Assembly (NCBI RefSeq): GCF_964355755.1
Contig: NC_092677.1
Location: forward strand, 28,492,101 to 28,556,100
Length of the DNA: 64,000 nt
Reading direction: 5' to 3'
DNA from: Antedon mediterranea
Taxonomy: Eukaryota; Echinodermata; Crinoidea; Comatulida; Antedonidae
Part shown: piece by piece, positions 22,312 through 34,800 of the stretch
Numbering within the stretch: the first letter of the stretch is position 1
How the letters are laid out: every line of letters begins with the position of its first letter
Program-made: the position numbers and the translations under genes
Notes under the pieces: model-generated
Told to the model about the DNA's origin: nothing
Database searches by the model: none
What the model saw: only the letters and a program-made list of their open reading frames with translations

Positions 22312-22542
22312 TACACTCACAGTATCTGAGTGTTTACACTCACAGTATCTGAGTGTTTACACTCACAGTATCTGAGTGTTTACACTCACAGTATCTGAGT
22401 GTTTACACTCACAGTATCTGAGTGTTTACACTCACAGTATCTGAGTGTTTACACTCACAGTATCTGAGTGTTTACACTCACAGTATCTGAGTGTTTACAC
22501 TCACAGTATCTGAGTGTTTACACTCACAGTATCTGAGTGTTG
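22312..22542. repeat. 23-bp hairpin-forming tandem repeat, about 10 copies
   Basis: The unit ACACTCACAGTATCTGAGTG plus TTT is repeated with no variation seen. Within each unit, ACACTCA and TGAGTGT are inverted copies around a 7-bp loop, so every unit can fold into a small hairpin. Confidence 0.96.
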
Positions 22543-22880
22543 TAATGATATTTTGTGGTATTCCTTACTACTGTAGTATTTGTTATTAAATATTATGAGC
22601 TTATTACTGTAACATATATATATGTTTGACATATTTGTCTTGACCTCCTTTATCGTATTTACTGCCTTGAGCAACTTGACCCATCTTGATAGCCTTGGAC
22701 CATCTTGACCCTACCTGAAGAACCTTGTACGTCTTTTCCATCTGGACAGACACAGTATTGGACCATTTAACCCTGATTTAACCATATTGAATGTCTTGAT
22801 CGCCTTGGACCATCTTGACCCTCCTGGACTACCTTGACCCGTCTTTGCCATCTTGACGCACACCGTATTGGACCATTTAA

Positions 22881-25035
22881 AATGGATATGAAAGGGTTCC
22901 TAGCAATATCATTTTATTGGCTCAATGTGTAGATCAGTCAGTTTTAAGCTTGCCATAGTCATACTTAAGGTTTTGGACGACAACGCCCTCAAAACGCCCC
23001 TGGGAAACCTGTGAAAAGCTTTTGTGACGTCACTAAAAGTTATTTTTGTATTACAGAGATAGGAATTTAGGAGTAAATCATTGATTGATGCGAAAGCATG
23101 GCAGTAATTACTTATCGCTTTGATATTTTTATTATTGGATAAGTATGTTAGCTTAATCGAATAAAATTAATTCATATTATCAACCATGTTTGTTTTAATT
23201 TCGTTTTTCAAGGCCACCTTTCACGAAATTCATAGCCAAATGCCTATCTTGCTGGGTACACAGAGTTATTTTGTGCATGCGTTAGAATCACAGCGTCGAT
23301 CACCTTCGGCCTCGATCTCTCGACCCACTCCTCTTGCGAGCGATGTTATTTCGCTATTTATTATACACGTATTATTTGAAACATTCATTTTATTATTATT
23401 TTGTTCTAATTAACTGAAATTGATGGAAATTCGTCCACATTAAACATCGGAAGGTTAGCCTCTTGTTAACACGGGTGTTAACATCGTTTTGAGGAAACGG
23501 TTGGACGAGTAAATGGTGACAATTCCATGGAGGCCATCCATGGCCTAGCTAGGCCTTTTTAGTAGTGACTGCAGCTAGCTGGATACGGTGTTTAGTCGCC
23601 CGGCCAGAGGTGAGCTGAGAGCGTATGCTCCTTGATGTATTGTCGAGGGTGTTAATGGTAGGCACAATTGTGTTACGTTTATTAATATTGTTGTGTGTGG
23701 TATGTGTCCGTTTCTGACTAAGGCATTATTAAAATAATTTTTTGTTATTACATGCCTTGGTTAGGCAACTTAGGATTTGAGCTTGTATCATATATTATTA
23801 ATACAGTATAAACAAACAATTCGTTTGTATTTTTACCTACCTACAGGTCTATAATTGCAGTGCTACTATGATAATTGTTGGAAGGGATAAGCAAATGCAT
23901 TGATTGATTGGAATGGAAGTGCAAATGTTAGAGTCAAATTATAATATTAAGGTAACAGATACTGAGCATTGCCATTAAGCTGTTGATCAAACCTACATAA
24001 ATACATTATATTAAATTATTATTTTTTTTTGAGGGCAGATAAACATGTGATATGGAATATAGAATGTATACATTTGTCTTTGTGCCATTAATTATACTGT
24101 ATTTATTTTCCTTTTTTCAGGTGAATAGAAAGATGCCCAGCGTACTTTATATAGATGTTACTTTGATCATGCTTGCACGGTACATATGCAGTATACTAAA
24201 GACACCAAGTATAGAATGAGCGTAGACAATTAAAATTACAGAACTAAATATTTATGAAGAATAGTAAAATATGCATAATAGAACGCTTTAGACGTGAATG
24301 CTATGGTTACAGTCATACTGTAACTATGGTAATGTACTACTAGACAGTACACTAGTACCAATGCATCATATAGTGTTTGTTTTTAACCATCTAAATAGTG
24401 GGTCTGGGTATATAAACAAATAAACGACTACTGTAATTTTTTTATATATTTATTTAGCAAATACTATGTACAATGGACATTTATGAAAGAATCCATCACT
24501 TGAATATGATGGAGCCGACTGGTGTTGATAGAATTAAAGTGACTACTGTATCACTCAGGTCTCAAAGGTAATTTATTACAATCTTTGCAGACACAACTTT
24601 TTATTGATTTGTGAAATATCGATATTTTCTACGACTGCAGCAATAGTGAGCTTGCAACACGTGATTCTCGTGTATGATGGGTATGTTTATTTTGTTTTAC
24701 ACACCGCGTGTCCGCGAACGAGACAAAATGGTGATTGGCCTGTATTAAAATTCATTAACCAATCGCAAAACGACTGCTGCCGTGGCTACAACCCCGGGTG
24801 TTTTAAACTCTAAACTTGACGATCTCGTACGTGCGTATAGAACGTTGATAAAAATTAAGATGGCGTGCCAGTTGGGTCGGCCATTTTGCGGACGTTTTAT
24901 ACAAAAAATTAAATTGTTTGTTATTTCTCAAGTTCTACTAGGTATTTGAATCTAATTTTGTGTGTGTTGTTTATTAACATTAAAAGGATTCATACAGTCA
25001 TTTTTTTGAAATTTTAAATTCCTTTCATATCCAGT
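22881..25035. mobile_element. 2155-bp element with TTAA target duplication (piggyBac-type insertion)
   Basis: TTAA is present on both sides (22877-22880 and 25036-25039). Just inside are AATGGATATGAAAGG and the inverted CCTTTCATATCCAGT: 15-bp TIRs with one mismatch. Removing the element and one TTAA restores an intact minisatellite unit (TTGGACCAT-TTAA-CCATCTTG). TTAA duplication is a hallmark of piggyBac transposases, but the termini do not start with the usual CCC, so the family call is inference. No transposase ORF is seen. An exon-like piece lies at 24458-24567. Confidence 0.82.
24458..24567 (+). other. Possible orphan exon inside the TTAA element
   Basis: It has an acceptor-like TATTTAG, an open frame and a donor-like AAAG|GTAATT. 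The frame reads MDIYERIHHLNMMEPTGVDR and then IKVTTVSLRSQR from an ATG at 24473. I do not recognise the protein. It could be a captured exon, a remnant of the element's own gene or chance. No partner exon is clear; 24121 onward begins after TTTTCAG but closes after 32 codons. Confidence 0.25.
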
Positions 25036-25517
25036 TTAACCATCTTGATCGCCTTGGACCACCTTGACCCTACCTCGACCACCTTGACCCTAACTCGACC
25101 ACCTTGACACACACCGCATTGGACCATTTAACCATCTTAGACCATCTTGACCCTACCTCAACCACCTTGGCCCGTCTTTGACATCTTAACAGACTCCGTA
25201 TATTGGGCCATTTAACCATCTTGATTATCTTGATCGCCTTGGACCATCTTGAAACTACCTCGACCACCTTGACCCTACCTCGACCACCTTGACACACACC
25301 ACATTGGACAATTAAACCATCTTGGACTATCTTGTCCCTACCTCAACAACCTTGACCGTCTTTGCCATCTTGACACACACCGTATTGGATCATTTAACCA
25401 TCTTGGACCATCTTGACCCTACCTCAACCACCTTGACCCGTCTTTGCCATCTTGATACACACCACATTGGACCATTTAACCATCTTGAATGTCTTGATCG
25501 CCTTGGACCATCTAGAC

Positions 25518-26077
25518 TACTACTACTACTACTTGGAACTACTCAAAACTACTTGTCACTACTCGGAACTACTCGTTACTACTCGGAATGAAATAAAAAA
25601 AGCATAAATACCACCCTAGATAACGGGTTACATAAATATAGTCAGTCAATATTCGAAACTACTCGTAACTATTCGGAAGTACTCGTAACTACTCGTCACT
25701 ACTCTGAACTACTCATCACTTCTCGGAACTACTCTGAACTACATGTCACTACTCGTAATTACTCGTCTCTACTCGGAACTTCTGGGAACTACTCGGTACT
25801 ACTCGGATCTACTCGAAACTACTCGGAATGAAATAAAAAAAGCATAAAAACCACCCTAGATAACATTTCAATAATACAATTCTTTAAATATACACCGATT
25901 TTGTTCAAAAAGGTAATTAATAGTCAGTAAATACTCGTCACTACTCGGAACTACTCGTCACTACTAGGACCTACTCGTCACAACTACTCGTCACAACGAC
26001 TCGGAATGAAATAAAAGAAGCATAAAAACCACCCTATAGATAACAATTCAATATTAATACCAATTCTTTAAATCTTA
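25518..26077. repeat. Early block of the 10-bp satellite with three copies of a unique spacer
   Basis: Irregular ACTCGGAACT-type decamers with many variants (CTCGTCACTA, CTCGAAACTA) surround three copies of a spacer at about 25582-25624, 25822-25880 and 26000-26077. The spacer has TCGGAATGAAATAAA, GCATAAA and ACCACCCTAGATAAC. Copies two and three share a further AATTCTTTAAAT extension. Confidence 0.85.
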
Positions 26078-26084
26078 GAACCAT

Positions 26085-27470
26085 CTGAGAAATTCTATTG
26101 ACAAAAGTCATTATTGCTGGGGATTTCAACAGTGTTGATATCTCCCCTCTAATTAAACATGTCGTTGATTTGCACCAAGTGGTTAAAGATAAAACCAGAG
26201 GAGACAAAATTCTTGATCTCATAATATCGGACCTTAAAGATTTTTATATGACTCCTATAATTCAAGCCCCACTTGGAAAAAGTGATCACAATGTCATTAT
26301 TTGAAAACCGCTCAACTCAATTAAGTGTAATGGTTACAAAGATTTTTAAGCCTTGTACTGATTCGTCGATGAGAAGTTTCGGAAACTGGATTACCAAATT
26401 TGATTGGTTGCAAGTCTATAGTATAAAAGATGAAGATAATAAAGTGAATATAATTATGAACGATACCCTCAACACCGCGTACAACAAGTTTTTTCCTACC
26501 AAACATTTGCGAGTTTATTCTACCGATAGACCTGGGATTACTCCATACATTAAGAAACTGATCAGGTATAGACAAACTGCTTTTAGGATGAAAAAACATG
26601 AACGTTACAAAACACTTAGAAATACAGTAAGGTAATATGGGAAATAAAGAAAGCTAAGGAGAAGTACTATCGTTATAAAGTAAAAACGCTTGAGGTAAGC
26701 AATCCCCGTGGTACGACAAAGTGAAGCAGATTTGTGGTAAGCGAAAAGACAAATCAAGAATTACATTTGATAATCCTTTACCAATCCCAGATTCCGTTGC
26801 CTCTAAACAAATTAATGAACACGTTGCAAACATTTTTCGTGAACTGGATCCTCTCGAACTTGATGAATTGCCTATATACCTCCCAGCTGAGAGTCCACCA
26901 CCACAGATTTTATGCTTTGAAGTCCAACAACAATTATAAAGAGTGCAGATTAATAAATCAGTTCCACCTAGAGAAATTCCACCAGTTATCATCAAGGAAT
27001 TTGCACCCGAAATAGCAGAGCCCCTAACGCATATATTTAATTCTTCTTTGAAAGAGGGTGTTGTACTCAAAGCTTGGAAACAAGCTACCGTTATACCGAT
27101 CCCAAAGAAAATAGGTACAGTCAGTATTGAACAGATTAGACCGATCTCGCTTACGCCACTGTTTATCCGAATCTTTGAACATTTTCTAACTAAATGATTA
27201 AATGAAGACATCTACCATTATAGATAAACAGCAGTTTGGTAATGTCAAAATTATCAGCACAAGTCATTACCTCATTGGGCTCTTACACTACCTTCTTTTT
27301 GGACTGGAAAAACCTGGTCACAAAGCATGAATTCTTGCTGTAAATTTCAGCAAAGCTTTCAACCGTATTAGTCACCAGGTACTAATCAGTAAGATGATAT
27401 CAATTGGTGTCAGGAAGTCTATCATCCCGTGAGTCTGTAGCTTCTTAACTTGTAGAGAACAAAGAGTGCA
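26085..27470 (+). mobile_element. Decayed LINE fragment (LINE E), endonuclease end to RT
   Basis: Four frame-broken pieces read as one non-LTR retrotransposon protein. From 26101 it has KVIIAGDFNSVD and LGKSDHNVII, the last two conserved blocks of an AP-type endonuclease. From 26300 to 26635 runs the endonuclease-RT linker. From 26943 come RT blocks (FNSSLKEGVVLKAWKQATVI, IRPISLTPLF), continuing with frameshifts through FSKAFNRISHQVLISKM to about 27440. Both ends are missing and there are at least four frame breaks. It is clearly dead. Its family differs from LINEs A-D. Confidence 0.85.
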
Positions 27471-27475
27471 TACCC

Positions 27476-28010
27476 GGAACATACTCAAAACATACTCGGA
27501 TCATACTCGAAACATACTCGGATGATACTCGAAACATACCCGGAACATACTCGGAACATACTTGGAACATACTTGGAATATACTCGGAACATACCCGGAA
27601 CATACCCGGAACATTCTCGGAACATAATCGAAACATTCTCGGAACATACTCGGAACATACTCGGAAAATACTGGGAATATACTCAGAACATACTCGGAAC
27701 ATATTCGGTACAAACCCGGAACATACATGGAACATACTTGGAACATATTAGAACATTCTCGGAACATACTCGAAACATTCTTGGAACATACTCGGATCAT
27801 ACTTGGAACATACTCGGAACATACTTGGAACATACTTGGAACATACTAGGAACATACACGGAACATACCCGGAACAAACCCAGAACATACTCGGAACAAA
27901 CTCGGAACATACTCGGATCATATTCGGGTCATTCTCGGAACATACTCGGAACATACTCGGATCATACTCGGAACATACCGGGAACATTCTCAGAACATTC
28001 TTGGAAGTAC
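27476..28010. repeat. 11-bp satellite block, unit GGAACATACTC, about 48 copies
   Basis: Tandem GGAACATACTC with point variants (CTTGG, CCCGG, CTCGA). Because 11 bp times 3 is 33 bp, several frames stay open and give 11-residue peptide repeats on both strands. These are not credible genes. The block passes directly into the 10-bp satellite. Confidence 0.95.
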
Positions 28011-28850
28011 TCGAAACTACTCGGAAATACTCGCACCTTTTCGCACCTTTTCGGAACTTTTCGGGACTACTTGGAACAACTCGGAACTACTCGGAACTTC
28101 TCGGGACTTCTCGGAACTACTCAGAAATACTCGGAACTACTCGGAACTACTCAGAACTACTCGTAACTACTCGGAAATACTCGCACCTTTTCGGAACTAC
28201 TTGGAACTATTCGGAACTACTCGTCACAACTCGGAACTACACGGAACTACACGGAACTACTCGAAACTACTTGGAACTACTCGAAACTACTCGGAACTAC
28301 TCGTCATTATTCGGAACTACTCGGAACTAACTAATCTGAACTAGTCTGAACTACTCGGAACTACTCGGAAATTCTCAAAACTACTCGGAACTACTCGTCA
28401 TTATTTGGAACTACTCGGAACTATACTCGGAAATACTCAGAACTACTCGGAAATACTTGGAACTTATCCAAACTTATCGGAACTACTCAAAACTACTCAG
28501 AACTACTAGGAACTACTCTGAACTACTCGGAACTACTCTGGACTACTCGGAACTTCTCGGAACTACCCGGAACTATTCGGAACTACTCGGAACTACGCGG
28601 AACTACTCGGAAATTCTCGGAACTACTTGGAACTACTCGGAACTACTCGGAACTACTCATCATTATTCGGAACTACTCGGAATTTCTCGGAACTACTCGG
28701 AAATACTCGGAACTTATCCGAACTTATCCGAACTAGTCGGAACTACTCAAAACTACTCGGAACTACTAGGAACTACTCGGAACTACTCTGAACTACTCGG
28801 AACTACTCGTCATTATTCGGACCTACTTGGAACTACTCGGAAATACTCGG

Positions 28851-31800
28851 AAATACTCGGAACTTATCCGAACTTATCGGAACTACTCGGAACTACTAGG
28901 AACTACTCGGAACTAAACTGAACTACTCGAACTACTCAAAACTTCTCAGAAATATTTGGAACTACTCGGAACTACTTTGAACTAACTAATCTGAACTACT
29001 CGGAACTACTCGGAATTTTTCGAAAATACTCGGAACTACTCAGAACTTCTCTGAACTACTCGTAACTACTCGTCATTATTCGGAACTACTCGGAACTACT
29101 CGGAAATACTCGGAACTTATCGGAACTACTCGAAACTACTCGGAACTACTCGGAACTAAACTGAACTACTCGTAACTACTCGGAACTTCTCAGAAATATT
29201 TGGAACTACTCGGAACTACTCTGAACTAACTAATCTGAACTACTCGGAACTATTCAGAAATATTCGGAAATACTCGGAACTTCTCGGAACTACTCGGAAC
29301 TACTCGAAACTACTCGAAACTACTCGGAACTACTCGGAACTTCTCGGAACTACTCGTAACTACTCGTCATTACTCGGGACTACTCGGAAATACTCGGAAC
29401 TTATCCGAACTTATCGGAACTACTCGGAACTACTAGGAACTACTCGGAACTAAACTGAACTACTCAAAACTTCTCAGAAATATTTTGAACTACTCGGAAC
29501 TACTTTGAACTAACTAATCTGAACTACTCGGAATTATTCGAAAATACTCGGAACTACTCGGAACTTCTCGGAACTACTCGTAACTACTCGTCATTATTCG
29601 GAACTACTCGGAACTACTCGGAAATACTCGGAACTTATCGGAACTACTCGAAACTACTCGGAACTACTCGGAACTATTTTGAACTACTCGGAACTAAACT
29701 GAACTACTCGTAACTACTCGGAACTTCTCAGAAATATTTGGAACTACTCGGAACTACTCTCAACTAACTAATCTGAACTACTCGGAACTATTCAGAAATA
29801 TTCGGAAATACTCGGAAATACTCGGAACTTCTCGGAACTACTCGGAACTACTCGAAACTACTCAAAACTACTCAAAACTGCTAGAAACTACTCGGAACTA
29901 CTCGAAACTACTCGGAACTACTCGGAACTTCTCGGAACTACTCGTAACTACTCGTCATTACTCTGGACTACTCGGAAATACTCGGAACTACTCGGAAATA
30001 CTCGGAACTTATCCGAACTTATCGGAACTACTCGGAACTACTCGGAACTACTCAAAACTACTCGGAACTACTCGGAACTACTAGGAACTACTCGAAACTA
30101 TTTGGAACTACTCGGAACTAAACTGAACTACTCGGAACTACTCGGAACTTCTCAGAAATATTTGGAACTACTCGGAACTACTCTGAACTAACTAATCTGA
30201 ACTAATCTGAACTACTCGGAACTATTCAGAAATACTCGGAACTATCGGAACTACTAGGAACTTTTCAGAACTACTCTAAACTACTCTGAACTATTCGGAA
30301 CTATTCGGAACTACTCAGCACTACTCGGAACTACTCGGAACTTCTCGGAACTACTCGGAACTTCTCGGATCTACCGGAACTACTCGGAGCTACTCGGAAC
30401 TACTCGGAACTACTCGGAAATACTCGGAACTTATCGGAACTTATTGGAACTACTCGGAACTACTCGGAACTACTAGGAACTACTCGGAACTACTGGGAAC
30501 TAAACTGAACTACTCGGAACTTCTCAGAAATATTAGGAACTACTCGGAACTACTCTGAACTAACTAATCTGAATTAATCTGAACTACTCGGAACTACTCA
30601 GAACTTCTCGGAACTACTCAACATTATTCGGAACTACTCGGAACTTATTCGAACTTATCGGAACTACTCGGAAATACTCGGAAATACTCGGAACTTATCC
30701 GAACTTATCGGAACTACTCGGAACTACTAGGAACTACTCGGAACTAAACTGAACTACTCGAACTACTCAAAACTTCTCAGAAATATTTGGAACTACTCGG
30801 AACTACTCTGAATTTTTCGAAAATACTCGGAACTACTCAGAAATTCTCTGAACTACTCGTAACTACTCGTCATTATTCGGAACTACTCGGAAATACTCGG
30901 AACTTATCGGAACTACTCGAAACTACTCGGAACTACTCGGAACTATTTTGAACTACTCGGAACTAAACTGAACTACTCGTAACTACTCGGAACTTCTCAG
31001 AAATATTTGGAACTACTCGGAACTACTCTGAACTAACTAATCTGAACTACTCGGAACTATTCAGAAATATTCGGAAATACTCGGAACTTCTCGGAACTAC
31101 TCGGAACTACTCGAAACTACTCGAAACTACTCAAAACTACTCGAAACTACTCGGAACTACTAGGAACTACTCGAAACTACTCGGAACTACTCGGAACTAC
31201 TCGGAACTACTCGTAACTACTCGTCATTACTCGGGACTACTCGGAAATACTCGGAACTTATCCGAACTTATCGGAACTACTCGGAACTACTAGGAACTAC
31301 TCGGAACTAAACTGAACTACTCAAAACTTCTCAGAAATATTTGGAACTACTCGGAACTACTTTGAACTAACTAATCTGAACTACTCGGAACTACTCGGAA
31401 TTATTCGAAAATACTCGGAACTACTCGGAACTTCTCGGAACTACTCGTAACTACTCGTCATTATTCGGAACTACTCGGAACTACTCGGAAATACTCGGAA
31501 CTTATCGGAACTACTCGAAACTACTCGGAACTACTCGGAACTATTTTGAACTACTCGGAACTAAACTGAACTACTCGTAACTACTCGGAACTTCTCAGAA
31601 ATATTTGGAACTACTCGGAACTACTCTCAACTAACTAATCTGAACTACTCGGAACTATTCAGAAATATTCGGAAATACTCGGAAATACTCGGAACTTCTC
31701 GGAACTACTCGAAACTACTCGAAACTGCTAGAAACTACTCGGAACTACTAGGAACTACTCGAAACTACTCGGAACTACTCGGAACTTCTCGGAACTACTC

Positions 31801-34800
31801 GTAACTACTCGTCATTACTCTGGACTACTCGGAAATACTCGGAACTACTCGGAAATACTCGGAACTTATCCGAACTTATCGGAACTACTCGGAACTTATC
31901 GGAACTACTCGGAACTACTCAAAACTACTCGGAACTACTCGGAACTACTAGGAACTACTCGAAACTATTTGGAACTACTCGGAACTAAACTGAACTACTC
32001 GGAACTACTCGGAACTTCTCAGAAATATTTGGAACTACTCGGAACTACTCTGAACTAACTAATCTGAACTAATCTGAACTACTCGGAACTATTCAGAAAT
32101 ACTCGGAACTATCGGAACTACTAGGAACTTCTCAGAACTACTCTAAACTACTCTGAACTATTCGGAACTATTCGGAACTACTCAGCACTACTCGGAACTA
32201 CTCGGAACTTCTCGGAACTACTCGGAACTTCTCGGATCTACCGGAACTACTCGGAGCTACTCGGAACTACTCGGAACTACTCGGAAATACTCGGAACTTA
32301 TCGGAACTTATTGGAACTACTCGGAACTACTCGGAACTACTAGGAACTACTCGGAACTACTGGGAACTAAACTGAACTACTCGGAACTTCTCAGAAATAT
32401 TCGGAACTACTCGGAACTACTCTGAACTAACTAATCTGAATTAATCTGAACTACTCGGAACTACTCGGAACTTCTCGGAACTACTCGTCATTATTCGGAA
32501 CTACTCGGAACTTATTCGAACTTATCGGAACTACTTGGAACTACTAGGAACTACTAGGAAGTACTCGGAACTACTCAGAACTACTCGGAACTAAACTGAA
32601 CTACTCGGAACTACTCGGAACTTCTCAGAAATATTTGGAACTACTCTGAACTAACTAATCTGAACTAAACTGAACTACTCGGAACTATTCGGAAATACTC
32701 GGAACTACTCGGAACTACTCGTAACTACCGTATATTTCGGTGTATAAGTCGCACCTGTGTATAAGACGCACCCTCTAACTGAGAGTAAAATATCTGTATT
32801 TTTTATATCGTCGGTGTATAAGACGAACCTTATATTTCATCAAAACAATGTTTTTTTAAATTGTAATCAATATTAATATTATTGTAATAATATATTTTGT
32901 TATATCTGCAACGGCGTCCTTTATTTAGGTTTTTTCTTACCTAGGCTCGGCCGCGCCCAGCCTCAACAGCCGCAACATCGAGTGCATGACCGTGTGTGTA
33001 ACACGTACGTGTGGGCTAGTCTCGCTCGATCATTTCGAGAGGGCGCACGTTTTCACGGACAATCGTATTCGATTAGTATCTATGTATCCGAGAAGTGTGT
33101 ACGCTAGGTCCATGCTATAATCACCTGGAGAATATACTAGTCGATTACCGTACACCATGTGGCCGCCAAGAAGGGCTTGCGCTGGGGGTACGGCGATCGT
33201 ATGTATAACTACTGTATAAATAAATACTATTCCAATCGTACGTAAACGTTTACAAATGAAATTTTATCGCAATAATGAACAAATCTTTTCATCATATTTA
33301 GTATAACATCATGCTAAAATGCCTTGAAAACTAGGCAGAAGCAGGTTGCCGTTACGTTAGTTAGTTACTGTAGCTAGGCCTAGCCTACTCAGGCCTACCA
33401 AACGAGCTGACGATAGCCTAGCTAGGCCTGACCTATGTAAAATCTGTGTGGTGAGGCATTTATATTCGGTTTATAAGACACACCCTTAATTTAGAGGTCA
33501 AATTTGCGTGTCAAAAGTGCGACTTATACACCGAAATATACAGTACTCGAAACTTCTCGGAACTACTCGGAACTACCGGAACTACTCGGAATTACTCGGA
33601 ACTACTCGGAAATACTCGGAACTAATCGGAACTTATCGGAACTAACTAATCTGAATTAATCTGAACTACTCGGAACTACTCAGAATTACTAGGAAATACT
33701 CGGAACTTATCGTAACTACTCGGAAATACTCGGAACTACTCGGAACTAAACTAAACTACTCGGAACTACTCGAAACTACTCGGAACTTCTCAGAAATATT
33801 TGGAACTACTCAGAACTACTCTGAACTAACTAATCTGAACTACTCGGAACTACTCGGAACTTCTCATAAATATTTGGAAGTACTCTGAACTAACTAATAT
33901 GAACTAATCTGAACTACTCGGAGCTACTCGAAACTACTCGGAACTTCTCAGAAATATTTGGAACTACTCGGAACTACTCTGAACTAACTAATCTGAACTA
34001 CTCGGAACTACTCGGAACTTCTCATAAATATTTGGAAGTACTCTGAACTAACTAATATGAACTAATCTGAACTACTCGGAACTACTGGGAACTACTCGGA
34101 ACTGCTCTGAACTGCTCGGAACTACTCTGTACTACTCGGAACTACTCTGTACTACTCGGAACTACTCGTCATTATTCGGAACTACTCGGAAATACTCGGA
34201 ACTACTCGGAAATACTCGGAACTACTCGGAAATACTCGGAACTACGCGGAAATACTCGGAAATACTCGGAACTACTTGGAACTACTCGGAACTACTCAGA
34301 AATACTCGGAACTTATCGGAGCTACTCGGAAATACTCGGAAATACTCGGAACTACTCGTCACAACTTGTCACAACTCGTCACTACTTGGAATTACTCGGA
34401 ATTACTCGTAACTTCTCAGAACTACTCGGAACTACTCGGAACTGCTCGGAACTACTCTGTACTACTCGGAACTACTCGTCATTATTCGGAACTACTCGGA
34501 AATACTCGGAACTACTCGGAAATACTCGGAACTACTCGGAAATACTCGGAAATACTCGGAACTACTCGGAACTACTCAGAAATACTCGGAACTTATCGGA
34601 GCTACTCGGAAATACTCGGAAATACTCGGAACTACTCGTCACAACTTGTCACAACTCGTCACTACTTGTCACTACTTGGAATTACTCGGAATTACTCGTA
34701 ACTTCTCAGAACTACTCTGAACTACCGGAACTACTCGAAACTACTCGAAACTTCTCGGAACTATTCGAAACTGCTCGGAACTACTCTGAACTACTCGTCA

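Larger units (their letters stand above)
22630..25515. repeat. CCTTGACC/CATCTTGACC minisatellite, split by an insertion
   Basis: Two blocks (about 22630-22880 and 25036-25515) contain irregular repeats of CATCTTGACCCTACCTCGAC, CACCTTGAC, CACACCGTATTGGACCATTT and AACCATCTTGATCGCCTTGG. The higher-order unit is around 130-160 bp. Open frames across it are by-products. Confidence 0.85.

Noticed and set aside
22312-22542. CRISPR-like array (short palindromic repeats).
   Set aside because: The 23-bp units are directly contiguous with no unique spacers, and the locus is in a eukaryotic genome.
23186-23413. 75-codon hydrophobic open frame.
   Set aside because: No family resemblance, AT-driven hydrophobic composition, and it lies inside the TTAA element.
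25070-25591. Open frames on both strands in the CCTTGACC repeat.
   Set aside because: Repeat-derived composition without conservation; the strands mirror each other.
27445-28921. Long open frames with peptide repeats (MFRVCSEYVPS on the minus strand, YSELLGTTRN on the plus strand).
   Set aside because: They follow from the 11-bp and 10-bp units, which give 33-bp and 30-bp frame periods without stops. They occur in several frames and on both strands and have no start context or conservation pattern.
32750-33530. Possible gene inside the 816-bp GC-richer insert.
   Set aside because: No open frame of meaningful length; matching inverted termini and TA flanks show it is a non-autonomous DNA element.
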